From: a bacterium
Lineage (GTDB): Bacteria > Electryoneota > RPQS01
Length of the DNA: 64,000 bases
Direction of reading: 5' to 3'
NCBI GenBank assembly: GCA_036504735.1
Contig: DASXUQ010000019.1
Span: 310,001-374,000, forward strand
The notes below the pieces were generated by a model. That model searched no databases. It was not told the DNA's origin and worked only from the letters and a program-made list of their open reading frames with translations. This document shows, piece by piece, positions 15,333-24,122 of the stretch. The translations under genes were made by a program, and so were the position numbers. Numbering within the stretch: the stretch's first letter is position 1; every line of letters starts with the position of its first letter.

Positions 15333-16979
15333 TTATAGGGCGGGCTTGCGGTGACGGGGGAAGATGACGGTAAAGGTGGAGCCTTCGCCGGGAGCGGAGG
15401 TGACGCCGATTTCGGCGCCGTAACGCGCCAGAATGCTGCGGCTGGAAGATAAACCAAGCCCCGTGCCGGTAGGCTCGCCGGGTTTGGCATCCTGACTCTT
15501 GGGCTTGGTGGTGAAGAACGGCTGAAAGAGCTTCTGCCGGACGTCTTCACTCATGCCGCAGCCGGTGTCGGAGATCGTGACGATGACATGAGTCTCCGTC
15601 GACTGCGTCCGCACCGCGAGCACCCGCTGTTCACTCTTGAACATGGCGTCGATGGCGTTGCGCAGCAGATTGCCGATTACCTGCGAGAAGTCGATGTACA
15701 CGCCGTAAAGGGTGGGCGAGTCGGGATCGAGTTCGATGATCTTCTTGACATCATGCTTGAAGAATAGGTTGGCGTCGAGGAACCGCAACTCGGTGCGAAT
15801 GATGTCTTCGATCAGCAGATCCTGCGGCTGGCTTTCCCGTTCACTGCGCGACTTGTGCAGCAGGTTGGCCACAATGTCGCGCATGGCAATGGCCTGGCTC
15901 CGAATCTGCGCGATCTCCTGCTGGCCGGGCTTGGTCAATTCAATCAGATCACAGAAGCCGAGAATGCCGGTGAGCGGGCCATTCAGGTTGTGCGCGATGC
16001 CCGCGGAGAGCGTGCCGAATTCGGCCAGTTTGCTCTCGCGAATCAGTTCGATTTCGAGCTGGTGATTCTGTTTCTCGACGACCCGCTGATCGGTGATGTC
16101 CTTGGCCATGAGCATGACCATCGCCTTCTGGCCGGACTCAAACAGGAAGCTTCGGGTGACCAGAAACACACTGCCGTCGGAGCCATCCAGTTCGAGGGTG
16201 CGGCCTTCATAGGCAGACGCCAATCCTTGCAGATCGGAGTTGTCGAATCTGGCGAATTGGTTCAGCCAGCGGTGACAGATGACCGGGAGTTCATAGGGCT
16301 CGAAGACCTGCTCCGCAGCCGCATTGGCATAGAGGATGTCTCCCGCAGGCGAGAGCAGAATCAGCATATCCCGCATGGCGCGGATGAAGAGTCCAAGACG
16401 GTCGCGTTCGGCGCGCAGATAGCGCTCGGTGGCCGCGCGTTCTCCCACGTCCCGTCCGACAACCACGGCAAATGCGCCGTGCCCCGCCTTGGAAACGGCA
16501 GCGGTGAACTCCACAAGCCGCGGACGGACATCTTTGATGGCAGAGGGGACTTCAATCACGTGTACGCCACCGGCGCCGGCATCTTCAAACAGTGTGCGCG
16601 CCGCCTTGCGTTCAGGTTCGGGGAAAAGGTTGAGGAAGTGCCGCCCGGCCAGGGTATTCCTTTCAAGGCCTACCCATTCGGCGAAGCGATGGTTTGCCTC
16701 AATGATCTCGCCTTGCTCCCGATGCAGAATGATCACCGCATCGGGGCCTTCCAGCAGCAGTTCAAGCAGTTCGGGCGGCTCTTCCTGTTCGGCAGTGGCA
16801 GCCTTGGTAGGCAGACCACCACGGCGCAGACGCGAGCCACCGAGGAAAGATTCGACGAAGTCCGCAAGACCACGAGCCGCACCGGGGCCTCTCCGGTCGG
16901 CAGAGAGCTTTCCCGACTCGGGCTGGAGGGCGTCCGGTCCATTGTCAGCAAAGTGGTTTTGCGGAGCGTCAGCGCTCAT
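15333..16979 (-). CDS. PAS-PAS sensor histidine kinase, apparently soluble
   Basis: 548 residues with no membrane helix. A charged N-terminus (1-65) is followed by two PAS domains (about 70-190 and 195-300, the second ending with an AKDITDQR PAC-type motif), a HisKA dimerisation helix with phospho-acceptor His330 (GIAHNLNGPLTG) and a HATPase domain (NLLRNAIDAM N-box, DTGCGM G1, FFTTK F-box, GTGLGLS G2). The H-box reads HNLNGP rather than HEInNP, as in NtrB-like kinases. No response regulator is adjacent, so it is an orphan. Several sigma54-type promoters in the window make an NtrC-family partner an attractive idea, but none is seen here. Confidence 0.93.
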   Translation of the reverse strand: MSADAPQNHFADNGPDALQPESGKLSADRRGPGAARGLADFVESFLGGSRLRRGGLPTKAATAEQEEPPELLELLLEGPDAVIILHREQGEIIEANHRFAEWVGLERNTLAGRHFLNLFPEPERKAARTLFEDAGAGGVHVIEVPSAIKDVRPRLVEFTAAVSKAGHGAFAVVVGRDVGERAATERYLRAERDRLGLFIRAMRDMLILLSPAGDILYANAAAEQVFEPYELPVICHRWLNQFARFDNSDLQGLASAYEGRTLELDGSDGSVFLVTRSFLFESGQKAMVMLMAKDITDQRVVEKQNHQLEIELIRESKLAEFGTLSAGIAHNLNGPLTGILGFCDLIELTKPGQQEIAQIRSQAIAMRDIVANLLHKSRSERESQPQDLLIEDIIRTELRFLDANLFFKHDVKKIIELDPDSPTLYGVYIDFSQVIGNLLRNAIDAMFKSEQRVLAVRTQSTETHVIVTISDTGCGMSEDVRQKLFQPFFTTKPKSQDAKPGEPTGTGLGLSSSRSILARYGAEIGVTSAPGEGSTFTVIFPRHRKPAL

Positions 16980-17132
16980 TAAGATCCATTCAGAAAAGGT
17001 AAAGCTTGCCGCACCGACGTGCCGGAGCGACCGGACTTTGCCTATATGCCCGTTGTAATTCCAGCCAAAAACTGTGCTTGGTTCTGAGGTTGTGAGATTA
17101 GAGAGTATCCGGATAAGGTTTGAGCAAACCAG

Positions 17133-18311
17133 ATGCCATTACATTTGTATTTTCATTTGCCCTATTGTAGACGCAAGTGTCCATATTGCGACTTCTATAA
17201 ACAAGTGCCCCGCAGCGGGGAGCGCCAACGCTTTATCCAGGCACTACTTACAGAAGCAGTATTGGCGAGAACGCAGTATGACATTCTGACCGGCCCTGCC
17301 CTAACAGTTTATTTCGGCGGAGGCACACCTTCCTTGCATCCTCCGGAAGAAATTGGAGCGCTGATTATGCAAGCGCGCGAGTTGTGGGGAATTCAAGACA
17401 GCGCGGAAATTACTTTGGAAGCAAATCCCGGGACGCTGACCGCAGAGATGCTGGCAGGATGGCGCCAGGCGGGCGTAAACCGGTTGTCTCTGGGCGCGCA
17501 ATCCTTCTCGCCGCGGAAATTGGCCCTGCTCTATCGTGACCACACGGCAGATGAAACCGAAAAAGCAGTGAAATTGGCCCGTGCAGCAGGCTTCAATAAC
17601 TTGTCTTTGGACCTGATCTTCGGTCTGCCGGGCGAAACACTGGATGAATGGCGGACGGATCTGGAGCAGGCTTTCGCACTGGCGCCGGAGCATGTGTCGC
17701 TGTACAATCTGGAGTTTCATGAAGGCACGCCCTTTGACCGCTGGCGGGCAAGCGGCAAGCTGGTGCCTCTTTCCGAAGATGTTGAAGCGGACTTGTATCT
17801 GGCCACGCATGTGTTCTTCACACAGCGGGGCTATGAGCACTATGAAGTATCCAATTTTGCCAGGCCCGGATACCGTGCGGCGCATAACTCGGCCTATTGG
17901 GAGCAGAAACCCTATCTGGGATTGGGGCCATCGGCGCATTCCTTCGACGGAAAGCGCCTGCGGTTTTTCAACAGGCCCGACCTGCATGCCTATTTCGCGG
18001 AGATTGAGGCAAATCGTCTGCCCGTAGGCGGACAGCAGATGCTGACGGTCCAGGAGCATCTTGAAGAGTGGATCTCTCTGGCTCTGCGGCGCAGTGACGG
18101 GATTCTATGGGCGGCGGCCATCGAACATTTGGGTGAACCGCTGGCGCGTCGGTTATGGGCACGCGCGGAAGAATTGCCGGAAGCGCTGCGCGTGTGGAGT
18201 GCAGAACATTTTGCGCTGTCGGCGGAGGGTTGGTTCCGGGAGAACAGTGTGCTCCTCTTCCTGTATCAAGCCTTGGAGACGAATACTGCGCCATCGGCGA
18301 GCTATTCTTAG
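17133..18311 (+). CDS. hemW: HemW-like radical SAM protein (coproporphyrinogen oxidase-like)
   Basis: 392 residues. The radical-SAM cysteine motif CxxxCxxC (YCRRKCPYC, Cys12/16/19) is in the usual HemW place, followed by YFGGGTPS, EANPG, RLSLGAQSF and LDLIFGLPGET. The HemW-specific C-terminal domain is present, including SYNL-like SLYNLEFHEGTPF and the YEVSNFARPG region. HemW proteins are haem chaperones rather than true HemN oxidases; the Cys spacing without the extra HemN residue supports this. It stands alone between a divergent kinase and a terminator. The start is by ORF and family alignment, with only a weak ribosome site. Confidence 0.9.
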   Translation: MPLHLYFHLPYCRRKCPYCDFYKQVPRSGERQRFIQALLTEAVLARTQYDILTGPALTVYFGGGTPSLHPPEEIGALIMQARELWGIQDSAEITLEANPGTLTAEMLAGWRQAGVNRLSLGAQSFSPRKLALLYRDHTADETEKAVKLARAAGFNNLSLDLIFGLPGETLDEWRTDLEQAFALAPEHVSLYNLEFHEGTPFDRWRASGKLVPLSEDVEADLYLATHVFFTQRGYEHYEVSNFARPGYRAAHNSAYWEQKPYLGLGPSAHSFDGKRLRFFNRPDLHAYFAEIEANRLPVGGQQMLTVQEHLEEWISLALRRSDGILWAAAIEHLGEPLARRLWARAEELPEALRVWSAEHFALSAEGWFRENSVLLFLYQALETNTAPSASYS

Positions 18312-18361
18312 TGCATCCGAATATGAATCATGTTGAGCGATAGATGTCGTGTGGTGTGCAT

Positions 18362-18389
18362 AACCCGGTGAGAAACCGGGTTTTCTTTT
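18362..18389 (+). terminator. Intrinsic terminator after hemW
   Basis: AACCCGGT (18362-18369) and ACCGGGTT (18375-18382) form a hairpin with a 5-nt loop and a T-rich tail to 18389. Confidence 0.75.
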
Positions 18390-18412
18390 GCTCAATAGAT
18401 ACCCTGTGGAAC

Positions 18413-18441
18413 TTGACATTGTTATGACGCAATCGTACACT
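18413..18441 (+). promoter_or_regulatory. Sigma70 promoter for the glycine-rich surface protein
   Basis: TTGACA (18413-18418), a 17-nt spacer and TACACT (18436-18441). It sits just after the hemW terminator and 50 nt before the next ATG. Confidence 0.6.
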
Positions 18442-18490
18442 ATCTTTGGATAAGAGACGATGGAGTATGTAAATCTTCCCGGCGGTAATT

Positions 18491-21112
18491 ATGAAAGTTC
18501 TGTCTGTAATTTTCTGCGCTATCCTGTGGTTGTCTCCGGTGTTTGCCGACTCGATCACCTTTACAGCGAGCACAACCATTGGATGCGGCAACACGACCTA
18601 TGAAGGATACGATGTGACCGTGAACGGGTGTGCCGTGACCGTGGGCTGCCTGCATTCTTTTCGAAGTCTGCGGATTATCAACGGCGGTCTGGTTACTCAT
18701 GCCGCCGGAGATTCTGCCGGCGTGTATCTATCCATCACCCACAACATGCTGGTGGATGCGACCGGACAGATTAATGCGGTGGGGCGGGGCTACGGGCCGA
18801 GGACGGGTCCGGGCGCGGGACATGCATCCGGCGCTTATGGAAGTGGGGGCGGCCATGCGGGAACCGGCGGCACCAGCACCATGGTCGATACAGGCGGCGT
18901 GGCATACGGCTCGGTGGGAACACCGTTGCAAATGGGAAGCGGCGGCGGCGCGAACGGCGGCTTCGGCGGTGGCGTTATTCGCCTAATCGTCGGTGACACC
19001 CTGACCGTCGCAGGCGCGTTGTGGGCCAACGGCGGCAACTGCTCGAATACTGCCGGCGCGGGCGGTGGCGGCAGTATTTATGCGACGGCCGGATGCTTGG
19101 CGGGCGCGGGACAGATTTCCGCCACGGGAGGCGTCGCCCAAAGCAGCGGCGGGGGCGGGGGCGGCGGAAGAATCGCCCTGTATTACAGTGCCCGGACCTT
19201 CACGGGTACGATTTCCGCCTGTGGCGGTTCGGGGTATCAATACGGCGGTGGCGGAACCATTTTCACCCGGAATTTCACTCAACCGCTGGGTGATCTTCTA
19301 CTCTTCAACTGCACACTTCTGAATACCGGAGTGACGCCCCTCGGGGACCTTCCACCCTGCAATGTGCTGATCAACAGTCACGGCTCGGTCGTGCTGCGCG
19401 ATTCGGCGATGACCGTAGATGGATACTTCCGTGTTGCCGCAACCGGACAGGTGTGGGCACAGGCTGGGCAACGGGCTCAGTTAACCGTACACGGCACGAT
19501 GACCATTGACAGCAACGCGACGTTTTCCGCCGCGGGTTGCGGCTATGGAACCGGCAGCGGACCGGGTGCGGGATCGACCGTGAGTGGATACGGCGGAGGC
19601 GGAGGCTACGGCGGGGCGGGCGGGGCAGGAGGTTCAGCAGGCACCGCGACAGGCGGAGTAACATATCCGACCATCACCGCACCGCAGGAGTTCGGCAGCG
19701 GTGGTGGCGGAACGTATGGCGGAGCGGGCGGCGGTGCACTGCACATTGTGGTGGACGATACCCTGCGCGTCAACGGTGTGCTTTCGGCCAATGGCGCTAT
19801 AGGAACCAACCTCTCCGGAGCTGGAGCCGGAGGAAGCTTGTATCTGGAAGTCGGCACGCTGACAGGCCTTGGGAGTGTCACGGCACAAGGCGGCCAGGGA
19901 GGGGCGAACGGCGGTGGCGGCGGCGGGGGCTGTCTGGCTTTCTACTACACGTCGAATCTGTTCACCGGAACCCTCTCCGCCTGCGGCGGATGGGGACTGC
20001 GCTATGGCGGCGCGGGAATGTTGTACACCAAAGCAGCCTCGCAGAGTGTCGGTGAACTGGCCATTTCCAACTGCACCCATAACGGTGCGGTCTCCGGTCT
20101 GATTAACCCTCCGCACTGCAACATCACCGTCACATCCGGCGGCATTGCCGACTGTGCGGACACGGCATGGTCGATCACCGGCAATGTCCGCGTAACCGGA
20201 ACAGGGCAATTGTGGATTGCAGCCGGACACCCGGTGCAGTTTACGGTGAATGGACAACTCAGAATCGATAGCCTCGGGATCTTTTCCGCGTTGGGACGCG
20301 GCTACGCTGCGGGGACCGGACCCGGCGCCGGTGCGACCCTCGGCGCGTTCGGCGGTGGAGGCGGTCACGGGGGAATTGGCGGAACCGGAACCGGCGGCGC
20401 AGTGGGTGGCGGCACTAATGATTCGCAGCCACTGCCGGTATTGATGGGCAGCGGCGGCGGCGGCACGAACGGGGCACGGGGTGGGGGAGCTTTGCTGCTC
20501 ACGGTCACAGATACACTCTTCTTGAATGATTCCCTGACCGTACTCGGCGGCGAGAGCGGCGCTAACGGCGGAGGCGGGGCCGGCGGCAGCCTCTGGGTGC
20601 GCGCCCCGGCGATTGTCGGCAACGGCTACATCACCGCAAGCGGCGGCAACGGCAATGTGGGCGGCGGTGGCGGGGGCGGCGGGCGAATCGCCCTCTATAC
20701 CTGTTCGCGCACACTGCCGGTCACGCATATTACGGCCAACGGAGGCAACTCCCAGCATGTGGGGTCGCCCGGCACGGTGTTCTTGGGCACCAACGACTGC
20801 AACAACAACGGCCATCCCGACGGCTGCGATATTCTGAACGGCACCAGCACCGACTGCAACAGCAACGGAATTCCCGACGAGTGCGAGAATATCACGTCGC
20901 CGGTAGTGGTAGTCTATTTCACCGAAAGCCAGTTGCTGCTGCGCTGGAACTGCGTGCCGGGATTTCCCACCTATAAGGTCTTCGGCAGACAAGGCAACAA
21001 TGCCGAAGTTGAGTTGGCAACGGTCGAAGGTCTGACCTATGATGCCAGCAGCCTGCTCAGCGCTCCCGCCCCCCACCGCTGGACCTTCCGGGTGGTGGGA
21101 TGGACACCGTAG
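18491..21112 (+). CDS. Glycine-rich secreted protein with three long internal repeats
   Basis: 873 residues with a signal peptide (1-19). The body holds three repeats of about 250 residues, whose GRGY/GCGY-GPGAG signature occurs near residues 96, 345 and 597. Each carries runs of Gly (GGGGGGGG-type), a GGGRIALYY/GGGCLAFYY core and a short strand-rich part (VDATGQ, VRVTGTGQLW). After the third repeat comes a calcium-binding-like segment (DCNNNGHPDGCDI, DCNSNGIPDECEN, about 767-800) like thrombospondin type 3/dockerin loops, then a small Fn3-like domain. There is no sorting domain at the end, unlike the neighbours. It is probably a cell-surface or matrix protein with beta-helix or polyglycine packing. 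Function unknown. Confidence 0.85.
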   Translation: MKVLSVIFCAILWLSPVFADSITFTASTTIGCGNTTYEGYDVTVNGCAVTVGCLHSFRSLRIINGGLVTHAAGDSAGVYLSITHNMLVDATGQINAVGRGYGPRTGPGAGHASGAYGSGGGHAGTGGTSTMVDTGGVAYGSVGTPLQMGSGGGANGGFGGGVIRLIVGDTLTVAGALWANGGNCSNTAGAGGGGSIYATAGCLAGAGQISATGGVAQSSGGGGGGGRIALYYSARTFTGTISACGGSGYQYGGGGTIFTRNFTQPLGDLLLFNCTLLNTGVTPLGDLPPCNVLINSHGSVVLRDSAMTVDGYFRVAATGQVWAQAGQRAQLTVHGTMTIDSNATFSAAGCGYGTGSGPGAGSTVSGYGGGGGYGGAGGAGGSAGTATGGVTYPTITAPQEFGSGGGGTYGGAGGGALHIVVDDTLRVNGVLSANGAIGTNLSGAGAGGSLYLEVGTLTGLGSVTAQGGQGGANGGGGGGGCLAFYYTSNLFTGTLSACGGWGLRYGGAGMLYTKAASQSVGELAISNCTHNGAVSGLINPPHCNITVTSGGIADCADTAWSITGNVRVTGTGQLWIAAGHPVQFTVNGQLRIDSLGIFSALGRGYAAGTGPGAGATLGAFGGGGGHGGIGGTGTGGAVGGGTNDSQPLPVLMGSGGGGTNGARGGGALLLTVTDTLFLNDSLTVLGGESGANGGGGAGGSLWVRAPAIVGNGYITASGGNGNVGGGGGGGGRIALYTCSRTLPVTHITANGGNSQHVGSPGTVFLGTNDCNNNGHPDGCDILNGTSTDCNSNGIPDECENITSPVVVVYFTESQLLLRWNCVPGFPTYKVFGRQGNNAEVELATVEGLTYDASSLLSAPAPHRWTFRVVGWTP

Positions 21113-21147
21113 GAAAACGCTGAAAACCTGAAATGCTGAAACGTGTG

Positions 21148-21177
21148 AGACGGGCGGCTCGTGAGGGTTGCCCGTCT
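21148..21177. terminator. Hairpin after the glycine-rich protein gene
   Basis: AGACGGGC (21148-21155) pairs with GCCCGTCT (21170-21177), about 35 nt after the stop. No strong U-tract follows, so this is a weak terminator or an RNA-stabilising hairpin. Confidence 0.45.
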
Positions 21178-21316
21178 GTCTTTGGAAAGGGTCGGTTTTG
21201 CCGGGCAGAAGAGCGGTTGCAGAATTGCTGAAATCGCTTTATCTTAGTGGGCTTTCCGCAGGACGGGAAGCAGACCCGGATTCATCATAACTTATTTCTT
21301 TTCAAGGAGTTCGATA

Positions 21317-21940
21317 ATGTACCGGATGAAACTTGCGATGGTGATTCTGCTGGCGGCCCTGCTGGCAGTCAGCGGCTGCTCCAGCAAAAAGACGGTGTCG
21401 CGCATAGATAGCAGTGAGACAGTGGACCTGTCGGGCAACTGGAATGATACCGATAGCCGGCTGGTCTCCAACGAAATGATCAGTGACGCCTTGAGCGAGA
21501 ACGGCCAAAACCGCCCGTGGTTGTCCAACTTTCTGAAGGGCAAAAGCAAGAATCCCACGGTGATTGTAGGCGCCATCCAGAATCTTACCGATGAGCATAT
21601 TGCCACCGGGACCTTTGTGGGCGATATTGAGCGCGCCTTTGTCAATTCAAGCACGGTAAATGTGGTCTCGGCCAAGACCGAGCGCGAAGGCGTGCGCGAA
21701 GAGCGGCAGGATCAGCAGGCCAACGCGTCTCCTGAGACGATGAAGCAATTCGGCCAGGAACTGGGCGCGGACTACATGCTGATGGGCAAGATCAACAAGA
21801 TCACCGACGAGGAAGGCAAGGAGAAGGTCGCATTCTATCAGATCGATCTGAATCTGACCGACATCCAGACCAATCAAAAGGTGTGGATGGGACAGAAGAA
21901 GATTAAGAAGTTCATCGCGCGCAAGCCGTACAAACCGTAA
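21317..21940 (+). CDS. LpoB-family lipoprotein (penicillin-binding protein activator-like)
   Basis: 207 residues. A lipoprotein signal (LLAVSGCSS, Cys22) is followed by VDLSGNWNDTDSRLVSNEMI, the opening motif of the LpoB/YcfM family. IVGAIQN, ADYMLMGKIN and the final IDLNLTDIQTNQKVWMGQKKIKKF segment follow. In enterobacteria LpoB spans the periplasm to activate PBP1b. Here the same fold may tune a peptidoglycan synthase or serve another envelope role. The next gene encodes a COG3014-type lipoprotein, a pairing often seen with LpoB homologues. AAGGAG lies upstream of the ATG. A weak promoter-like pair (TTGCAG 21217, TATCTT 21240) precedes it. Confidence 0.85.
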   Translation: MYRMKLAMVILLAALLAVSGCSSKKTVSRIDSSETVDLSGNWNDTDSRLVSNEMISDALSENGQNRPWLSNFLKGKSKNPTVIVGAIQNLTDEHIATGTFVGDIERAFVNSSTVNVVSAKTEREGVREERQDQQANASPETMKQFGQELGADYMLMGKINKITDEEGKEKVAFYQIDLNLTDIQTNQKVWMGQKKIKKFIARKPYKP

Positions 21941-22027
21941 TCCAAGGATGAAGGCGGAAGGATGAAGGATGAAATAGGAAACGGGAAGGCTCGCGTCCCT
22001 TCCTCCACGCTGTGGGGGAAGGTCAGG

Positions 22028-23422
22028 ATGGGAGAGCTTTCGGTTTTCTGCTTTCTGCTTTTCTGGCTCTTGCTTGCGGGGTGTGCGGGGCCGCGGACGA
22101 TGCTGATGGAGCGCGTGCGCACGGATTTGTCGGCATCCGACTACCAGAAGGCCTACACGGCCTATCAGAAGTCGGTCGGACAAACAACAGACGTGGAACA
22201 ACTTCTGAACCTCGGGCTGCTGGCCTTTGAGGCGGGAGACTATGCCACAGCGCAGAAGACCTTCGAAGATGCCGACCGTCTGGCCGAAGAGCGGCAGACC
22301 AAAAGTCTGTCACGCGAAGCGGCGGGCATTGCGGTCTCGGACCGGGTGCGTGCCTATCAGGGGACGGACTTCGACAAGGCCATGCTGCACTACTACCGCG
22401 CGCTGGGTTACATCGCCGCGGGGAATTTCGCCGACGCAGCGGTGGAAGGGCGGCGGATTGCGGCCTACCTCGAAGTGCTCTCCCGCGACGGCAAGCACAC
22501 CTACCGCGATGACGCCTATTTGCAGTGGTTCAACGGATCCTTGTATCAAGGGTTCGGGCAGATCAACGACGCGTGGATCTCGTACAAGCGGTCGCGCGAA
22601 CTGTACAAGAATTACTATGGAGTGCCGTCGCCGTCTTTTCTCTGCCCTTTGGGCATGCAGGCGGCGCAGCAGAGCGGACTTTCCGAGACCGTTGAAGAGT
22701 TGCGGAAGGAGTGCCCCGATACGGCGGCGATTCGGCACCGCGATTATGGTCGAGTGGTCATGATCTGCGAGACGGGGCTGGCACCGCCGATTCAGGAAAC
22801 CAACCTTGTGTTTCCGATCTTCACCAATGATCAGACCTCATGGGCGGATGATGCGGCACGGGAGCGATATGCCTATGACGTCTACCGGCGCGGCAACGAC
22901 TATGAGTACGACCGCACGAAGCTGAAGTATCTGCTGCGGGTAGCCATGCCGGTGTATCCGCAATACTATCAAGGCTCGCGGGTAAATGGCATTGTCGTGC
23001 GCGATGCTCAGGACCGCGAGTATCACGCCGAACTGATGGAAAATGTCGGTGCGGTGCTGGAGCAGGATCTGAAGGACCGCTACGGCGCGATTGCCGTGCG
23101 GGCGATTATCCGCGCCCTGATCAAGTACGCGGCCAAGGAAGGCGCGGAAAAGATTGGCGGCAAGAACAATGAAACTCTGGGCTCGATTTTAGGCGCGGTG
23201 GTCAACGCGGCGGGAGTGATTTCCGAAGCCGCCGACACCCGTTCTTGGGAGACGCTGCCCGACCGGATCTATGTGGCGGATTTCGAACTCCCGCCGGGCC
23301 TGCATACGCTGCGGGCGCTGTTTGAGGACGGCACCGGTGGCACGCTGAAGCGCCACGATTTCCCGCCGGTGGACGTCAAGCAAGGCCAGACGGTGTTTTT
23401 GCGTGTGCGGTGCACACAATAA
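22028..23422 (+). CDS. TPR-containing lipoprotein, COG3014 type
   Basis: 464 residues from the ATG at 22028, which gives a proper lipoprotein signal (FLLFWLLLAGCAG). The upstream in-frame ATG at 21962 lies in low-complexity GGATGAAGG-type sequence and would bury the signal. Helical TPR-like repeats (about 45-230, with LLNLGLLAFEAGDYATAQKTF and ALGYIAAGNFADAAVEG) are followed by a mixed domain containing RVAMPVYP and RAIIRALIKYAAKEGAEK, then a beta-rich C-terminus. The pairing with LpoB 87 nt upstream suggests a joint envelope or peptidoglycan-linked function. The exact role is unknown. Confidence 0.82.
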   Translation: MGELSVFCFLLFWLLLAGCAGPRTMLMERVRTDLSASDYQKAYTAYQKSVGQTTDVEQLLNLGLLAFEAGDYATAQKTFEDADRLAEERQTKSLSREAAGIAVSDRVRAYQGTDFDKAMLHYYRALGYIAAGNFADAAVEGRRIAAYLEVLSRDGKHTYRDDAYLQWFNGSLYQGFGQINDAWISYKRSRELYKNYYGVPSPSFLCPLGMQAAQQSGLSETVEELRKECPDTAAIRHRDYGRVVMICETGLAPPIQETNLVFPIFTNDQTSWADDAARERYAYDVYRRGNDYEYDRTKLKYLLRVAMPVYPQYYQGSRVNGIVVRDAQDREYHAELMENVGAVLEQDLKDRYGAIAVRAIIRALIKYAAKEGAEKIGGKNNETLGSILGAVVNAAGVISEAADTRSWETLPDRIYVADFELPPGLHTLRALFEDGTGGTLKRHDFPPVDVKQGQTVFLRVRCTQ

Positions 23423-23537
23423 GCGGCACCAAGTCTCGGAGCCCTTGGCTTCCCCGCCGTGACGAACTTGAACTGGAGATGCCGGTGTCATGCTCCGCCG
23501 GCGCGATTGAACCTACCTTAGCAAACTGGAATTCTCT

Positions 23538-24122
23538 ATGAAACTGGACATCGGGTGTGGCCCTTACAAGCAACCGGGATTTGTCGGCGTGGATCTGGAC
23601 TTGCAGCCCGGCGTAGACATTGCAGCCGATGCGACGGCCATGCCGTTTGGCGACAGCACGGTGTCCTATATCCATACCCGAAATACTCTGGAGCATATCC
23701 CCAAAATGTTCGACGCGTTGCGGGAATTCTACCGGGTGTGTGAGGATGGCGCGACCATCGAAATTACCGTGCCGCACTTTTCGAGCTACGAATATTGGCG
23801 TGACCCTACGCACATTCGCCCATTCAGCGTGCTGACCTTCGATCATTTCGATCGCATCCGGATTATTACCTATCCGTTACCGGATTATGTCCCGGGTATT
23901 GATCTGGAGGTTGTGCGGACGCGGCTGGATTGGTGGGATCCGTGGCAGGTGACGGCCAAACGCGGCTGGAAAAAAGCGGTGCTCAAAATGGTGAACGCCA
24001 CCATCAATGCTGTGGCCAACGCCAAACCGTTTTTGTGCGAGCGCTTCTGGTGCTGGGGAGTAGGGGGCTTTGTACTTGTGACCTTCTATTTGAAAGTTCA
24101 TAAACCTATGCGGCATGTCTAA
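23538..24122 (+). CDS. Class I SAM-dependent methyltransferase
   Basis: 194 residues. Motif I (LDIGCGPYKQPGFVGVDLD) and an acidic second strand, then an AMPFGDSTVSYIHTRNTLEHI stretch, place it in the methyltransferase type 11 family. The fold is short. A distinctive C-terminus with WWDPWQVTAKRGW and a hydrophobic tail (CWGVGGFVLVTFYLKV) may touch the membrane or a lipid substrate. The stop overlaps the start of the trans-sulfuration gene by 1 nt (TAATG), so the pair is co-translated. The substrate is unknown. Confidence 0.85.
   Translation: MKLDIGCGPYKQPGFVGVDLDLQPGVDIAADATAMPFGDSTVSYIHTRNTLEHIPKMFDALREFYRVCEDGATIEITVPHFSSYEYWRDPTHIRPFSVLTFDHFDRIRIITYPLPDYVPGIDLEVVRTRLDWWDPWQVTAKRGWKKAVLKMVNATINAVANAKPFLCERFWCWGVGGFVLVTFYLKVHKPMRHV

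Noticed and set aside
18780-20700. Regular GGCGGNGGC repeats resembling a tandem DNA repeat or CRISPR-like array
   Set aside because: They encode poly-Gly within a single reading frame and have no fixed repeat-spacer pattern.
19634-21076. Minus-strand open frame of 480 codons
   Set aside because: Shadow of the glycine-rich protein; the Ala/Gly content mirrors GGC/GCC repeats.
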